A stretch of 64,000 bases of DNA from Nocardioides ferulae (GCF_003660455.1 NZ_QZVR01000021.1:1-64000); one strand, 5' to 3'; counted from the first letter of the stretch, positions 34,293-43,812 are shown. The notes: generated by a model not told the origin, from the letters alone. Made by a program: numbers and translations.

Positions 34293-34340
34293 GTTGCTGC
34301 GACTGGTCGGGACCGGCATCCGCGACCCGTGACCAGACTT

Positions 34341-34358
34341 GAACCTCGCCTGAGGTTC
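34341..34358. promoter_or_regulatory. SoxR-type operator upstream of soxR
   Basis: GAACCTC (34341-34347) and GAGGTTC (34352-34358) form an 18-bp dyad like known SoxR boxes. It sits just upstream of a CAGGAT -10-like element and the soxR GTG, consistent with autoregulation. Confidence 0.6.
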
Positions 34359-34374
34359 CCGCCAGGATGCCACG

Positions 34375-34824
34375 GTGACCCTGCTGACGATCGGGCAGCT
34401 GGCAGAGCGATCGGGCGTCGCCCCGTCCGCCATCCGCTTCTACGAGGAGCGCGGCTTGCTGCGCGCCACCCGCACCGCCGGCAACCAGCGGCGCTACGAG
34501 CAGGCGACCCTGCGGCGGCTGGCGTTCATCCGCACCGCCCAACGCGTCGGGCTCTCGCTCGAGGAGGTCGCGAGCGCCCTGTCCACGCTGCCTGACGAGC
34601 GCACCCCCACCAAGGCCGACTGGAGCCGACTCAGCCGCGCCTGGCGACCCCGCCTCGACGAACAGATCGAACGACTCCAGCGGCTGCGCGACAGCCTCGA
34701 CGGCTGCATCGGGTGCGGCTGCCTCAGCCTGAAGACCTGCGCGCTCAGCAACCCCGGCGACCGGGTCGCGCCGCGGGGACCCGGCGCGGTGTTCCTGGAG
34801 CCGCGCGGCACAGCGGGGGGCTAG
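34375..34824 (+). CDS. soxR: Redox-sensitive MerR-family regulator SoxR
   Basis: 149 aa. N-terminal MerR helix-turn-helix (TIGQLAERSGVAPSAIRFYEE), then the dimerisation helix and the [2Fe-2S] cysteines C111, C114, C116 and C122 (CIGCGCLSLKTC), the CX2CXCX5C pattern of SoxR. Oxidation of the cluster by redox-cycling compounds activates it. In actinobacteria SoxR usually controls small sets of oxidoreductases and efflux pumps rather than soxS. GTG 34375; the dyad upstream suggests self-control. The neighbouring SDR could also be affected because the two promoters are close. Confidence 0.95.
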   Translation: MTLLTIGQLAERSGVAPSAIRFYEERGLLRATRTAGNQRRYEQATLRRLAFIRTAQRVGLSLEEVASALSTLPDERTPTKADWSRLSRAWRPRLDEQIERLQRLRDSLDGCIGCGCLSLKTCALSNPGDRVAPRGPGAVFLEPRGTAGG

Positions 34825-34827
34825 CCT
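34822..34827 (+). promoter_or_regulatory. -10 element, leaderless start of the DUF4032 gene
   Basis: TAGCCT ends 6 nt before GTG 34834; it overlaps the soxR stop. Confidence 0.5.
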
Positions 34828-34833
34828 CGCAGG

Positions 34834-36045
34834 GTGGCACTCCACATCGTCGCCAACCGGCCAGACCCGGCGATCCTCACCCTGCCCTGGGGGGTCCCGC
34901 TCGAGGAGTGGACCAGCGAGCACGTGGTCCCTCTCCCCCGCGGCCTGTCCCGGCACATCGTGCGGATCGTGCGGCTGCGGGGGTCGACCTACGCCGTGAA
35001 GGAGACCGTCGAGCCGATCGCGTTCCGCGAGTACCGCATGCTGCGCGACCTGCAGCGGCTCGGGCTCCCCGCGGTCAGCCCCCAGGGCGTGGTCACCGGC
35101 CGGGTCGACGCCCGGACCGGCGAGGAGCTGCCCGCCGCGCTGCTCACCGAGCACCTGCAGTTCTCACTGCCCTACCGCAGCCTGTTCACCCACGGGCTGA
35201 CCGCCGACAACCTGCCCTCGCTGGTCGACGCGCTCGTGGTGCTGCTGGTGCGGCTGCACCTGGCCGACTTCTTCTGGGGCGACGTGTCGCTGTCGAACGT
35301 GCTGTTCCGGCGCAGCGCCGGCGACTTCGCGGCGTACCTCGTCGACGCCGAGACCGGGGAGCTCAAGCCCAGCCTGTCGGCCTCGATGCGTGAGTACGAC
35401 CTGACGATCGCCACCGAGAACGTCTTCGCCGAGCTGCTCGACCTGCAGGCGAGCGAGTCGCTGACCGCGGAGGTGCGGGCACACGACATCGTCGACATGC
35501 TCGCCGAGCGCTACCACGCGCTGTGGCGCGAGCTCACGGCCGAGGAGGAGTTCGCCGGCCACGAGGTCTGGCGCATCGACCGCCGCGTCGAGCGGCTCAA
35601 CGACCTCGGCTTCGACGTCGACGAGCTCGACATCGTGACCGACTTCGACGGCGACCGCATCCGCATCCGGCCCAAGGTGGTCGAGCTGGGCCACCACCGC
35701 CGCGAGCTGCAGGGACTCACCGGCCTGCACGTCGAGGAGGCGCAGGCCCGGCGCCTGCTCAACGACATCGCCCGGTTCACCGCCAAGTACGACCTGGGCC
35801 GCGAGGACCGCCAGCTGGTCGCCGCCCGGTGGCTGAACGAGGTGTTCGAGCCGGTGATGGCGATGGTGCCTCCCCAGGCGCGCGGCAAGCTGGAGCCCGC
35901 GCAGATCTTCCACGAGATGCTGGTGCACCGGTGGTACCTCTCCGAGAGCGCCGGCCGCGAGGTCAGCACCCTCGACGCCGTCCGCAGCTACATCGACACG
36001 GTGCTGCTGAAGCGGCCCGACGAGGCGGTCACCGAGCCGCAGTGA
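34834..36045 (+). CDS. DUF4032 protein with a kinase-like fold
   Basis: 403 aa. The N-terminal 200 residues look like a minimal kinase of the lipopolysaccharide-kinase type: VKETVEPIAFREYRML for the ATP-binding lysine, LADFFWGDVSLSNVLF for the catalytic loop (D and N in HGDxxxxNxL-like order) and LVDAETGEL for the metal-binding Asp. The C-terminal half is the DUF4032 domain proper. The family is confined largely to actinobacteria. Phosphotransfer is inferred from the motifs; the substrate is unknown. Confidence 0.88.
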   Translation: MALHIVANRPDPAILTLPWGVPLEEWTSEHVVPLPRGLSRHIVRIVRLRGSTYAVKETVEPIAFREYRMLRDLQRLGLPAVSPQGVVTGRVDARTGEELPAALLTEHLQFSLPYRSLFTHGLTADNLPSLVDALVVLLVRLHLADFFWGDVSLSNVLFRRSAGDFAAYLVDAETGELKPSLSASMREYDLTIATENVFAELLDLQASESLTAEVRAHDIVDMLAERYHALWRELTAEEEFAGHEVWRIDRRVERLNDLGFDVDELDIVTDFDGDRIRIRPKVVELGHHRRELQGLTGLHVEEAQARRLLNDIARFTAKYDLGREDRQLVAARWLNEVFEPVMAMVPPQARGKLEPAQIFHEMLVHRWYLSESAGREVSTLDAVRSYIDTVLLKRPDEAVTEPQ

Positions 36046-36079
36046 GCGCCGCCTCCCCACGCGTTGCCGACGCCCCGGC

Positions 36080-36670
36080 TCAGGGCCGGCAGACCCGGCA
36101 GGGGGTGAGGTGGGCGTTGTTCTCGCCGACGGGGTGCAGGTCGTCGCGGTGGGCGATCAGCGCGCAGTCGCGGCGGTGGATCGTGGTGCCCTCACCGGCG
36201 GTGACCGGGATCGCGGCGGTGTCGACGCCCTGGTCGTTGATGGCCGCCGAGCGCGAGGTCACGTCGGCGAGCACCAGCAGGGTGTCGGCCAGCCGCTTCG
36301 ACGACTCGCGGCCGTCGTCGGCGATCCGGGCCAGCCAGGCGCCGAAGTAGAGGAACCCGCCGACGAAGGTCAGGCCGAGCCCGAGCAGGCCGCCGGAGAC
36401 GAGGTAGGAGAGCTGGTCGTACTGGTACGGCGTGTTGGCGGCGCCGTACCAGCCCAGCACGATCACGACCAGGCCGAGCGGCAGCAGGACCGCCCCGGCC
36501 CAGAACAGCACGACCTGCAGCAGCGCGTAGTGGTTGTTCTTCAGCGGCGCGGCACCGCTGGAGGTGCGGCCGGCGCCGGCGCGAGGCAGCGCGGTGCCGG
36601 CGCCCAGCCGGCTGCCGCTGGCCCGGGTGGTGCCGGCGGGGCCGCCGGCGGGAGTGGTCATCGCGGTCAT
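36080..36670 (-). CDS. Small membrane protein with a cysteine-containing C-terminal tail
   Basis: 196 aa. A disordered Ala/Gly/Thr-rich N-terminus (to about residue 44) leads to two transmembrane helices (about 49-75 and 88-112). The cytoplasmic or periplasmic tail ends RRDCALIAHRDDLHP ... LTPCRVCRP, a CX~23CxxC arrangement that may bind metal or form disulphides. It is the last gene of the Liv-type ABC operon, 30 bp after the secreted-protein gene. I do not recognise the family beyond its recurrence next to such transporters. Confidence 0.75.
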   Translation of the reverse strand: MTAMTTPAGGPAGTTRASGSRLGAGTALPRAGAGRTSSGAAPLKNNHYALLQVVLFWAGAVLLPLGLVVIVLGWYGAANTPYQYDQLSYLVSGGLLGLGLTFVGGFLYFGAWLARIADDGRESSKRLADTLLVLADVTSRSAAINDQGVDTAAIPVTAGEGTTIHRRDCALIAHRDDLHPVGENNAHLTPCRVCRP

Positions 36671-36700
36671 CTGGATCAGGCCTTCCTGGGCGGGCGGGGG

Positions 36701-38509
36701 TCAGGCTTTGCGGAGGTCGGGCAGGCCACAGTCGAGGCCGTGCGGGCAGGCGGCGCCGCCACCGAGCGCGAGCGCCCCGATCCGGCGCAGCCAGCTTCCG
36801 GCGACGGTCGCGGCGGCGATGCCGGCGAAGAGCAGGAAGCCGGGGATCGAGAACAGCGGCGGCAGACCGGCGCCCATCGGGGCGGCGTCGGTGAGGTCGC
36901 CGTCGGCGCCGTCACCGGCCGCGCCGGCGCCGGCGTCGGCGGGCGGGACGTCGCCCGAGGCGACCCCGCCGGTGCCGCCGACGGCGCCACCGTCACCGGC
37001 GGCGGAGCCGTCGGCGTCGTCCACGGGCTCACCGTTGGGGTCGTTGTCGGGCACATCGTCGGGCATGTCGAGCCCCTGGACGGTGTCGACGGTGCTGGTC
37101 GCGGCGCCGAGGGTGACCACGACGCGCGGCGCCAGCCCGACGACCGTCTGCAGGAGGGTCTTGAGCTCGCCGGCCTCGGCGGGGATCTGGTCGAGGATCT
37201 GCTGCAGGGGCAGCGCCTTGAGGTGCCCCTTGAGCACGGCCAGGTCGAGGTCGACGACGATGCCGCCGACCCGGCTCACGGCCTTGTCACCGTCGCGCTT
37301 GAGGGTGGGTGCGGGCGTCGAGATGGAGATGCCGAGCTGGCCCAGCGCGGCGGCGGGGTCGTCGGGCAGGCCGGGGATGGGCGCCGGCGAGCCGGCCGCG
37401 ACCAGGCCGTCGGAGCCGATCGCGAACTCCTGCCCGGCGATCGACAGCGAACCGTAGACCGCCCGCCCCGCGGGCTTGCCCTTCGCGCCGTCGCTGCTGG
37501 CGACGGCCTTGGCGGCGATGCCCTGGAGCGTGACCAGCCCGCCGAGCAGGCTCACCTCGCCGAGCGCCGAGCGGGAGACGGTGCGGACCTCGCCGGGGCT
37601 GAGCTTCGACTCGGTGGTCGAGACGTAGCCGGCGAAGTCGATCAGGCCGGCAAGCTCCGGGGGCAGCCCGGGCACGGACCCGCCGCCGGGCGCCTCCTCG
37701 GGCTCCTCGCCCTCGTCCTCGCCCTCGCCGGCGGCCGCGGTGCTGCCGCCGGTGATGGCCTGCCCGAACTGGGTCAGCAGGTCGGTCGCCTGGCCATCGC
37801 CCTCCCGGCCCTCCTGGCCGCCGCCGAGCGCCGCCAGGCCGCCGAGGCCGGGCAACCCGGGGAGGCCCTCGAGGCCGGGGATCTCGGGGAGCCCGGGAAT
37901 GCTGGGGACGCCGTCGCCGCCGTCCTCGTCGCCGCTGTCACCCGAACCGGCGCCGCCGGGGGCGGGGTCCTGGAGCTGCCCGTCGAGGGAGAACCCGGTC
38001 TCGGCGATGGTGTGCTCGGGGCTGGCGCTGGTGCGCATGACCATGCCCGGGATCGGCTCGTCGGCCTGGGACGGCTCGCCGGTGGGCGAGCTGGAGTTCA
38101 CCTGGATCGGGTAGCCGTTCTCGCCCAGCTGGGGCGGCAGCCCGAGCTGCTCGACGAAGGTCTTGAGCCCTTCGCCGACCGGGTCGCCGGGCCACAGCCA
38201 GCTGGCGCGGCCCAGGGAGCTGCCGGAGTCGGCCTCGACCTTGGAGTAGCCGAGCATCAGCTCCAGCTGCGGGGTCGCGGGGATCGGGATCGTCGGCTCG
38301 TAGATCTGCAGGTGCACCGGTGCCGCCCAAGCGCTGGTGCTGTAGCCGCTGAACGCGGGCGCGTCGCTGCCGTCCTCCGCGGCGCCGGCGGGGCCGGCCA
38401 CGGTGGTCGGGAGCCCACCGGCCACCAGGCCTGCGGCGAGCAGCGGCAGGGCGACCCGGGCGGCGGCCCGGCGGGGGCCGCGGCGGGCGAGGGGATGCTG
38501 GCCGCTCAT
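36701..38509 (-). CDS. Secreted, C-terminally anchored protein with a Pro/Gly-rich PGLPGL region
   Basis: 602 aa. A Sec signal peptide (to about residue 42) and a C-terminal hydrophobic anchor (FSIPGFLLFAGIAAATVAGSW) followed by a basic Cys-containing tail (PHGLDCGLPDLRKA) suggest a surface-exposed protein held in the membrane. Between them are a beta-rich region, a collagen-like stretch of Pro-Gly-Leu repeats (GLPGLPGLGGLAALGGG, around residues 225-245), acidic linkers and a Leu-rich domain. No enzyme motif is seen. Its ATG overlaps the stop of the LivF-like gene, so it belongs to the transporter operon and may capture or pass substrate to it. Confidence 0.8.
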   Translation of the reverse strand: MSGQHPLARRGPRRAAARVALPLLAAGLVAGGLPTTVAGPAGAAEDGSDAPAFSGYSTSAWAAPVHLQIYEPTIPIPATPQLELMLGYSKVEADSGSSLGRASWLWPGDPVGEGLKTFVEQLGLPPQLGENGYPIQVNSSSPTGEPSQADEPIPGMVMRTSASPEHTIAETGFSLDGQLQDPAPGGAGSGDSGDEDGGDGVPSIPGLPEIPGLEGLPGLPGLGGLAALGGGQEGREGDGQATDLLTQFGQAITGGSTAAAGEGEDEGEEPEEAPGGGSVPGLPPELAGLIDFAGYVSTTESKLSPGEVRTVSRSALGEVSLLGGLVTLQGIAAKAVASSDGAKGKPAGRAVYGSLSIAGQEFAIGSDGLVAAGSPAPIPGLPDDPAAALGQLGISISTPAPTLKRDGDKAVSRVGGIVVDLDLAVLKGHLKALPLQQILDQIPAEAGELKTLLQTVVGLAPRVVVTLGAATSTVDTVQGLDMPDDVPDNDPNGEPVDDADGSAAGDGGAVGGTGGVASGDVPPADAGAGAAGDGADGDLTDAAPMGAGLPPLFSIPGFLLFAGIAAATVAGSWLRRIGALALGGGAACPHGLDCGLPDLRKA

Positions 38510-39213
38510 GCGGCACCTCCGAGGATGACGTCGGACATGGTTTCGAGGACTTCGGCGGGTTCGCCGGTGGCGACGATGCGGCCGCCGGTCATCACCGCGG
38601 CGTAGTCGGCGACCCGCAGCGCGGTGCGGGCGAACTGCTCGATGCACAGGATCGAGACGCCGCTCTCGGCGATCTGGGCGACGGTGTCGTAGAGCTCGTC
38701 GACGATCAGCGGCGCCAGGCCCATGGAGAGCTCGTCGAGCAGCAGCAGCGCCGGGTCGGAGGAGAGCGCCCGCGACATCGCGAGCATCTGCTGCTCACCG
38801 CCCGACATCGTGCCGGCCAGCTGGTTGCGCCGCTCGGCGAGCCGGGGGAAGTAGGAGTAGGCGGTCTCGAGCACCGCGTCGGTGGGGACCCCGGCGTAGG
38901 ACATCAGCGTGAGGTTCTCCTCGACGGTGAGGTTCGGGAAGACCGAGCGCCCCTCGGGCACGGTGCACAGGCCGAGCCGGGCCAGCTCCTCGGAGCCGGC
39001 GTTCTGCACGTGCACGCCGCCGAGGTGGATGTCTCCGGAGGTGGCCTTCTTCTGCCCGGAGACCACCTTGACCAGCGTCGACTTGCCGGCTCCGTTGGGG
39101 CCCAGCAGCGCCATCACCGCGCCCTTGGGGACCTTGAGGTCGACGCCGCGCAGCACCTCGATCCGGCCGTAGGCGGCGTGCAGGTCGCAGATCTCGAGGA
39201 TCGGGATGCTCAT
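38506..39213 (-). CDS. livF: Branched-chain amino-acid-type ABC transporter ATP-binding protein (LivF-like)
   Basis: 235 aa. Walker A GPNGAGKST, ABC signature MSGGEQQML, Walker B LLLLDELSMGL. It ends just before the secreted-protein gene with a four-base overlap. The start at ATG 39213 gives the usual LivF length; the in-frame extension to 39489 runs through the LivG end and is not credible. It is the second ATPase of the Liv-type transporter. Confidence 0.95.
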   Translation of the reverse strand: MSIPILEICDLHAAYGRIEVLRGVDLKVPKGAVMALLGPNGAGKSTLVKVVSGQKKATSGDIHLGGVHVQNAGSEELARLGLCTVPEGRSVFPNLTVEENLTLMSYAGVPTDAVLETAYSYFPRLAERRNQLAGTMSGGEQQMLAMSRALSSDPALLLLDELSMGLAPLIVDELYDTVAQIAESGVSILCIEQFARTALRVADYAAVMTGGRIVATGEPAEVLETMSDVILGGAA

Positions 39214-39280
39214 CGGGGTCCCCGCGGAGTCGTGAGGCGGAGGAGCGCAGCGGAGGAGCCGAGCGAGTCCGTGGGGTGGT

Positions 39281-40276
39281 TCATTGGTTGACCTCTCGAG
39301 GGGCGGGGGGTACGGCGGGCAGCACGGTGGTCTCGTCGGCGGCGCCCACCGGTGCCGCCCCCAGTGCGGCACCGACCGGCTGGAGGTCGGTGCGGGTCGT
39401 CTCGACCGCCGACTCGGCGTAGGCCACCCCGGCGCCAGCCCCCCGGTCCGCCTCGCCGGCCTGGTCGGCCTCGTCTGCCTCGTCGGCATAGCCGAGGTAG
39501 GCCTGCTGGACCGCGGGGTCGTTGCGGATGTCGGCGGGGCTGCCGGAGGCGATCACCGATCCGAAGTCGAGCACGTGGATGTCGTCGCAGACCCGCATCA
39601 CCAGGTCCATGTCGTGCTCGACCATCAGGATCGCGCGGCCCTCGCCGGCGAGCTCGATCAACAGGTCGCCGAACGCGTCGGTCTCGGTCTCGTCGAGGCC
39701 CGAGGAGGGCTCGTCGAGCAGCAGCAGCTTCGGGTCGCCGGCCAGCGCCCGGGCCAGCTCGAGCAGCCGGGCGGTGCCGGTGGGGATCGAGTCGGCCCGC
39801 TCGGCGGCGTACGCCGCGATGCCGACCCGCTCGAGCAGCGCGTCGATGTCGGCGGCGACCGGCCGGACCAGCCCGGTGATGCCGCGGTGGATGTCGAAGG
39901 CGACCCGCACGTTCTCCCGCACGGTCAGCGAGCCGAAGGCCTCCAGGCGCTGGAAGGTGCGGGCGATGCCGCGGTGTGCCCGGCGGTGCACCGGCATCGA
40001 GGTGACGTTGCGGCCGTCGAGCCAGACCCGCCCGCGGGTGGGCTTCTGCAGCCCGGTGATCACGTTGAAGCAGGTGGTCTTGCCGGCGCCGTTGGGCCCG
40101 ATCAGCCCGGTGATCCGGCCGGCGTCGACGCTGAACGCCGCCTCGTTGACGGCGGTGACGCCGCCGAACTGGACCACGACGTCCTCGACCTCGAGCAGCG
40201 GCCGGCCGCCGACGGCGGCGTGCCGGGAGGCCCGGCGTCCGCCGCCCTCGGGCCTGGAGCTGGACCTACCGAGCAT
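39281..40276 (-). CDS. livG: Branched-chain amino-acid-type ABC transporter ATP-binding protein (LivG-like)
   Basis: 331 aa. Walker A GPNGAGKTTCF, Q-loop around TFQRLEAF, and Walker B LLLLDEPSSGLD. In place of the usual LSGGQ there is PTGTARLLELARALAG, a degenerate signature common in LivG proteins. The N-terminal 24 residues and the C-terminal acidic ADEADEADQAGEADR tail are unusual additions. The gene overlaps the fused permease by 11 bp. It provides one of the two ATPase subunits. Confidence 0.95.
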   Translation of the reverse strand: MLGRSSSRPEGGGRRASRHAAVGGRPLLEVEDVVVQFGGVTAVNEAAFSVDAGRITGLIGPNGAGKTTCFNVITGLQKPTRGRVWLDGRNVTSMPVHRRAHRGIARTFQRLEAFGSLTVRENVRVAFDIHRGITGLVRPVAADIDALLERVGIAAYAAERADSIPTGTARLLELARALAGDPKLLLLDEPSSGLDETETDAFGDLLIELAGEGRAILMVEHDMDLVMRVCDDIHVLDFGSVIASGSPADIRNDPAVQQAYLGYADEADEADQAGEADRGAGAGVAYAESAVETTRTDLQPVGAALGAAPVGAADETTVLPAVPPAPREVNQ

Positions 40277-42296
40277 GGGCGGGGACCTCCTGGTGCGGCG
40301 GCGAGACGGGGGACGTCGCGGCGGGCGCCGGGGGGTAGAGCTCGTGGGCGGCGGCCCGATCGAGGTCGAGCGGCTCGTCGACGGAGCCGCTGGCCGGGAG
40401 CTCGGCGGGCTGGGCCCGGCCGGGCAGGACCGGCAACCGGGACCGCACCCGTGGCCCGATCTCGGCGTCGAGCCAACGGCCCAGCTTGAACAGCAGGTTG
40501 GCCAGGCCGTTGGGGTCGCGGCCCAGCGCCACCGCGCCGAAGCCGAGCACCGCGAAGACCAGGCCGGCGAGCTCGGGCCGCGAGCTCTGCAGCACCGGCA
40601 GCAGCATCAACCCGATGCCGCCGAGCGTGGCGCCGGTGACCGAGGTGACCCCGCAGACCACCGCGAGCAGCAACAGCGGGAGGCTGTTGAAGAACTGGAA
40701 GTCGGCCGCGCCGATGGTGCCGCGCAGCCCGGCGAAGAGGCCACCGGCGAGCCCGGCCATGCCGGCCGAGAGGCCGAACAGGCCGACCCGGAACCAGCGC
40801 ATGTCGAGCCCGAGGGTGCCGCAGGCGGCGGGGCTGTCGCGCATCGCGATCAGCACCCGGCCCAGCACCCCGCGGCGCATCCACAGCAGCGCCAGCGCCA
40901 TCGCGACCAGGAACCCGGCCATCAGCAGCACGTAGCCGGCGGTCGAGGCCACCTGCAGCCCGAGGATCGACATCCGCTCGGCCTGCAGCGTGCCGTTGAA
41001 GCCGAAGGCGAACTCGGCCTGGAAGATCATCTTGTCCATGAGCACGCCGAACGCGAGCGTGGAGAGCGCGAGGTAGAGGCCGGTCAGCCGCAGCACCGGC
41101 AGCGCCACCAGGGCGCCGACCCCGGCGGCGATCAGCGCCGAGAGCAGCAGGCCGTAGAGGTTCGGCTCGTCGAGCTTGGCGTAGGCCAGGGCGCCGACGC
41201 CGGCGAAGGTGAACTGCGCCAGCGACACGTGGCCGCCGTAGCCGGTGAGCAGCACCAGCGAGAGCATCACCATCGCGTACGTGGCGGCGGTGCCGACCAG
41301 CAGCAGGTCGGCGTCGCCCATCGCGCCGGCGAGCAGCGCCACGAGCAGCAGCAGCCCGGCGCCCCAGCCCAGGGCCTTCGGCGTGGAGGGCAGCGGCGCG
41401 GACACGATGCCCTTGACCTGCCCGATCCGCAGCTGGGCCTGGGGCATCGCCACGATCACGACGAACAGGAACAGCGCCGGCACCACCGCGCGGATGCCCG
41501 ACATGAACCCGTCGCTGGGCAGGTAGGCCACGGCGAACGACTGCAGGATGCCCAGCCCCATCGCCCCGACGAAGGTCAGCGGCAGGCTCTTGAGCCGGCC
41601 CAGCATCGCGGCGGCGTAGGCGTTGATCACCAGCAGCGTCAGGTCGTAGTAGGCAAGCCCGATCACCGGTGAGAGCAGGATGCCGGCCAGGGCGGCCAGC
41701 GAGATCCCGATCGCCCACGACAGCGCGGCCACGGTGTCGGGGCGGCCGCCGAAGAGCTTGAGCAGCTCGGGGTTGTCGACGCTGGCCCGCATCGCGGTGC
41801 CCACCCGGGTGCGGTTGAGCAGGGCGTAGAGCGCGATCGCGACCACGCCGGAGAGCACGATCGTGATGATCTGGTGGGCGGTGACGTAGGTGCTGCCGAG
41901 CTGGATGCCGCTGGCGGCCATGAACGGCGGCACCACGCGCGGCTCGGGCGGCCAGACGAACTGCGCCAGACCGATCAGGCCGACGAACAGGCCGACGGTC
42001 ACCACCAGCGACACGCTCACCGGGCCCTCGCCGAGGCCGCGGGTGACGAACCGCTGGATGAACCAGCCGATGGCCGGCGCGACCACGCCGAGGACCAGCA
42101 CCAGCGAGAGCCACAGCGGCAGGCCCTGCCGCTGGGAGAAGTCCCAGAAGGTGAACGCCAGCACCATGCCGAACGCGCCGTGGGCGATGTTGAACACCCG
42201 GGTCGTGGTGTAGGTGAGCACCAGGCCGCTCGCGGCGATGGCGTAGGCCGCCCCGGTGAACAGCCCCAGGATCGTGAACGAGAGCAGCGAGCCCAT
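40266..42296 (-). CDS. Fused LivH-LivM ABC transporter permease
   Basis: 676 aa. The two permease subunits that are normally separate are joined. The N-terminal half reads as LivH (ILGLFTGAAYAIAASGLVLTY, FNIAHGAFGMV, ~8 helices to about 290), the C-terminal half as LivM (LLTGYGGHVSLAQFTFAGVG, GVLGRVLIAMRDSPAACGTLG, to about 600), followed by a 70-residue polar C-terminal tail. Together they form the membrane channel for the LivG and LivF ATPases and the lipoprotein binding protein. The substrate may be a branched-chain amino acid or another carboxylate. Confidence 0.95.
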   Translation of the reverse strand: MGSLLSFTILGLFTGAAYAIAASGLVLTYTTTRVFNIAHGAFGMVLAFTFWDFSQRQGLPLWLSLVLVLGVVAPAIGWFIQRFVTRGLGEGPVSVSLVVTVGLFVGLIGLAQFVWPPEPRVVPPFMAASGIQLGSTYVTAHQIITIVLSGVVAIALYALLNRTRVGTAMRASVDNPELLKLFGGRPDTVAALSWAIGISLAALAGILLSPVIGLAYYDLTLLVINAYAAAMLGRLKSLPLTFVGAMGLGILQSFAVAYLPSDGFMSGIRAVVPALFLFVVIVAMPQAQLRIGQVKGIVSAPLPSTPKALGWGAGLLLLVALLAGAMGDADLLLVGTAATYAMVMLSLVLLTGYGGHVSLAQFTFAGVGALAYAKLDEPNLYGLLLSALIAAGVGALVALPVLRLTGLYLALSTLAFGVLMDKMIFQAEFAFGFNGTLQAERMSILGLQVASTAGYVLLMAGFLVAMALALLWMRRGVLGRVLIAMRDSPAACGTLGLDMRWFRVGLFGLSAGMAGLAGGLFAGLRGTIGAADFQFFNSLPLLLLAVVCGVTSVTGATLGGIGLMLLPVLQSSRPELAGLVFAVLGFGAVALGRDPNGLANLLFKLGRWLDAEIGPRVRSRLPVLPGRAQPAELPASGSVDEPLDLDRAAAHELYPPAPAATSPVSPPHQEVPAHAR

Positions 42297-42299
42297 GAC

Positions 42300-43802
42300 T
42301 CAGCCCACCGTGGTGGTGCCGCTGCAGGTGTACTTGGTGCCGCCGACCGGCACGAACTTGCCGCCCTTGACCTCCAGGAACCGCCAGCAGTCGCCGGTGC
42401 GCTTGGCGCCGACGTGCTGGGGTGCGTGCATGCCGTTCGCGGTCCAGTCGTCGACCTTCTTCAGCGAGTCGACCAGCGACGCGCGGGTCAGCTTGCCGCC
42501 CAGCGCGATGGACTGCTGGACGAACAGCCGGGCCGCCGACCAGGAGAACAGCCCGAAGAACGTCGGGGTGGCGCCGGGCTTCACCTGCTGCAGCCAGTTC
42601 AGGTAGAGCTGCACCTCCTCGTTGGAGGCGGCCTCCTCGAACGGGGTGAAGTTGATGAACACCGTGGTGCCCTCGACGTCGGAGCCACCGGAGGAGAGGA
42701 ACTCGGCGTTGTAGGCCGTGGGGTCGAGCATGAAGACCTCGGGGTCGAAGCCCTGCTGCTTCATCGCCTGCGCCAGCCGCACGAACTGCGCGGTGGAGGC
42801 GATCATCTGGACGTACTCGACGCCCTTGTCCTTCATCTGCTGCACGTAGGGCGAGTAGTTGAACTCGGTGACGTCGATGCCGCCGTCGTAGATGATCTTC
42901 AGCCCGCGCTTGGTGAGCGCGTCGGACTGGTACGCCGCGTTCTCGCTGGCCGCGCCCGCCTTGACGTAGGTCATCGCGCCCTTGCCGGCCGCGGAGGGGT
43001 GGTTCTTCTTCACGAAGTCGGCGACGGCGTTCTGGAACTCGGTGGCCTTGGTGGACTGGGCGCCGAAGCAGGTGTCGCAGGCGTAGCGGTCGGCGGTGAC
43101 CGCGGCGGAGCGGATGTCGGGGAGTCCGCAGCCCTCGGCGACCCCGGCGCCGCCGGAGTCGAACGCCGACATCGAGCCGACCATCGCGAAGGTCTCGTCG
43201 CAGCCCTTGGTGTAGTTCTGCTGGTCGGCGGCGGCGTCGGCCCGGCTGTCGTAGGTGCGCAGCTCGAGCTTGCGGCCGCAGATGTCGCTGTTGGCGTTGA
43301 AGTAGGCGACGTAGGCCTTGACGGCGTCCTGGCTGGACTCGAAGAGCCCCGGCACCGGTCCGGAGATGTCGGCGGCGTTGCCGATCACGATCGTCTTGTC
43401 GGTGATGCCGGTGCTGTTCTTGAACCCGTCGCAGCTGCCCGCGTCGACCCCGCCGTCGGCGGCGTTGCCGCCGCTGCCCTCAGTGCCGCCGGGGGTGTCG
43501 CCGCCGGCGCCGCCGGTGGTGCCACCGGTGCCGCCGGTCGTCCCGGTGCTCCCTGTCGTTCCGGTGGAGCCGGTGCCGCCGGTGGTGCCGGGGATCGAGC
43601 CGTCGGCGGCGACCCCCTCGGCCCCGGTGACGGTGCCGCCGGAGAGCCCGCCGGCGCCGGTCTGGGCGACGGTGGCGGGGTCGAGCTGGGACCCGCAGCC
43701 GGCGAGGACCAGGCAGAGCGCCAGGAGGCCCGCGGCCGCCGGGGCGAGGGGGGACCCCCCAGCCACCGCAGGCAACCGAAGGGCACGACGAGGACGGAGC
43801 AC
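42300..43802 (-). CDS. ABC transporter substrate-binding lipoprotein (Liv-type)
   Basis: 500 aa from GTG 43802 (GGGAGG six bases upstream). Lipobox LAGC with lipidated C36. A 70-residue Gly/Thr/Ser-rich tether (TGGTGSTGTTGSTGTTGG) links the membrane anchor to a periplasmic-binding-protein type I domain (ITDKTIVIGNAADISGPVPG, YVAYFNANSDICGRKLEL). Extra cysteine pairs (for example YACDTCFGA) are unusual in LivJ-type proteins and suggest disulphides. The promoter has a 22-bp GAACT...AGTTC dyad over its -10. It is the first gene of a six-gene operon. Confidence 0.93.
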   Translation of the reverse strand: MLRPRRALRLPAVAGGSPLAPAAAGLLALCLVLAGCGSQLDPATVAQTGAGGLSGGTVTGAEGVAADGSIPGTTGGTGSTGTTGSTGTTGGTGGTTGGAGGDTPGGTEGSGGNAADGGVDAGSCDGFKNSTGITDKTIVIGNAADISGPVPGLFESSQDAVKAYVAYFNANSDICGRKLELRTYDSRADAAADQQNYTKGCDETFAMVGSMSAFDSGGAGVAEGCGLPDIRSAAVTADRYACDTCFGAQSTKATEFQNAVADFVKKNHPSAAGKGAMTYVKAGAASENAAYQSDALTKRGLKIIYDGGIDVTEFNYSPYVQQMKDKGVEYVQMIASTAQFVRLAQAMKQQGFDPEVFMLDPTAYNAEFLSSGGSDVEGTTVFINFTPFEEAASNEEVQLYLNWLQQVKPGATPTFFGLFSWSAARLFVQQSIALGGKLTRASLVDSLKKVDDWTANGMHAPQHVGAKRTGDCWRFLEVKGGKFVPVGGTKYTCSGTTTVG

Positions 43803-43812
43803 GGAACCTCCC

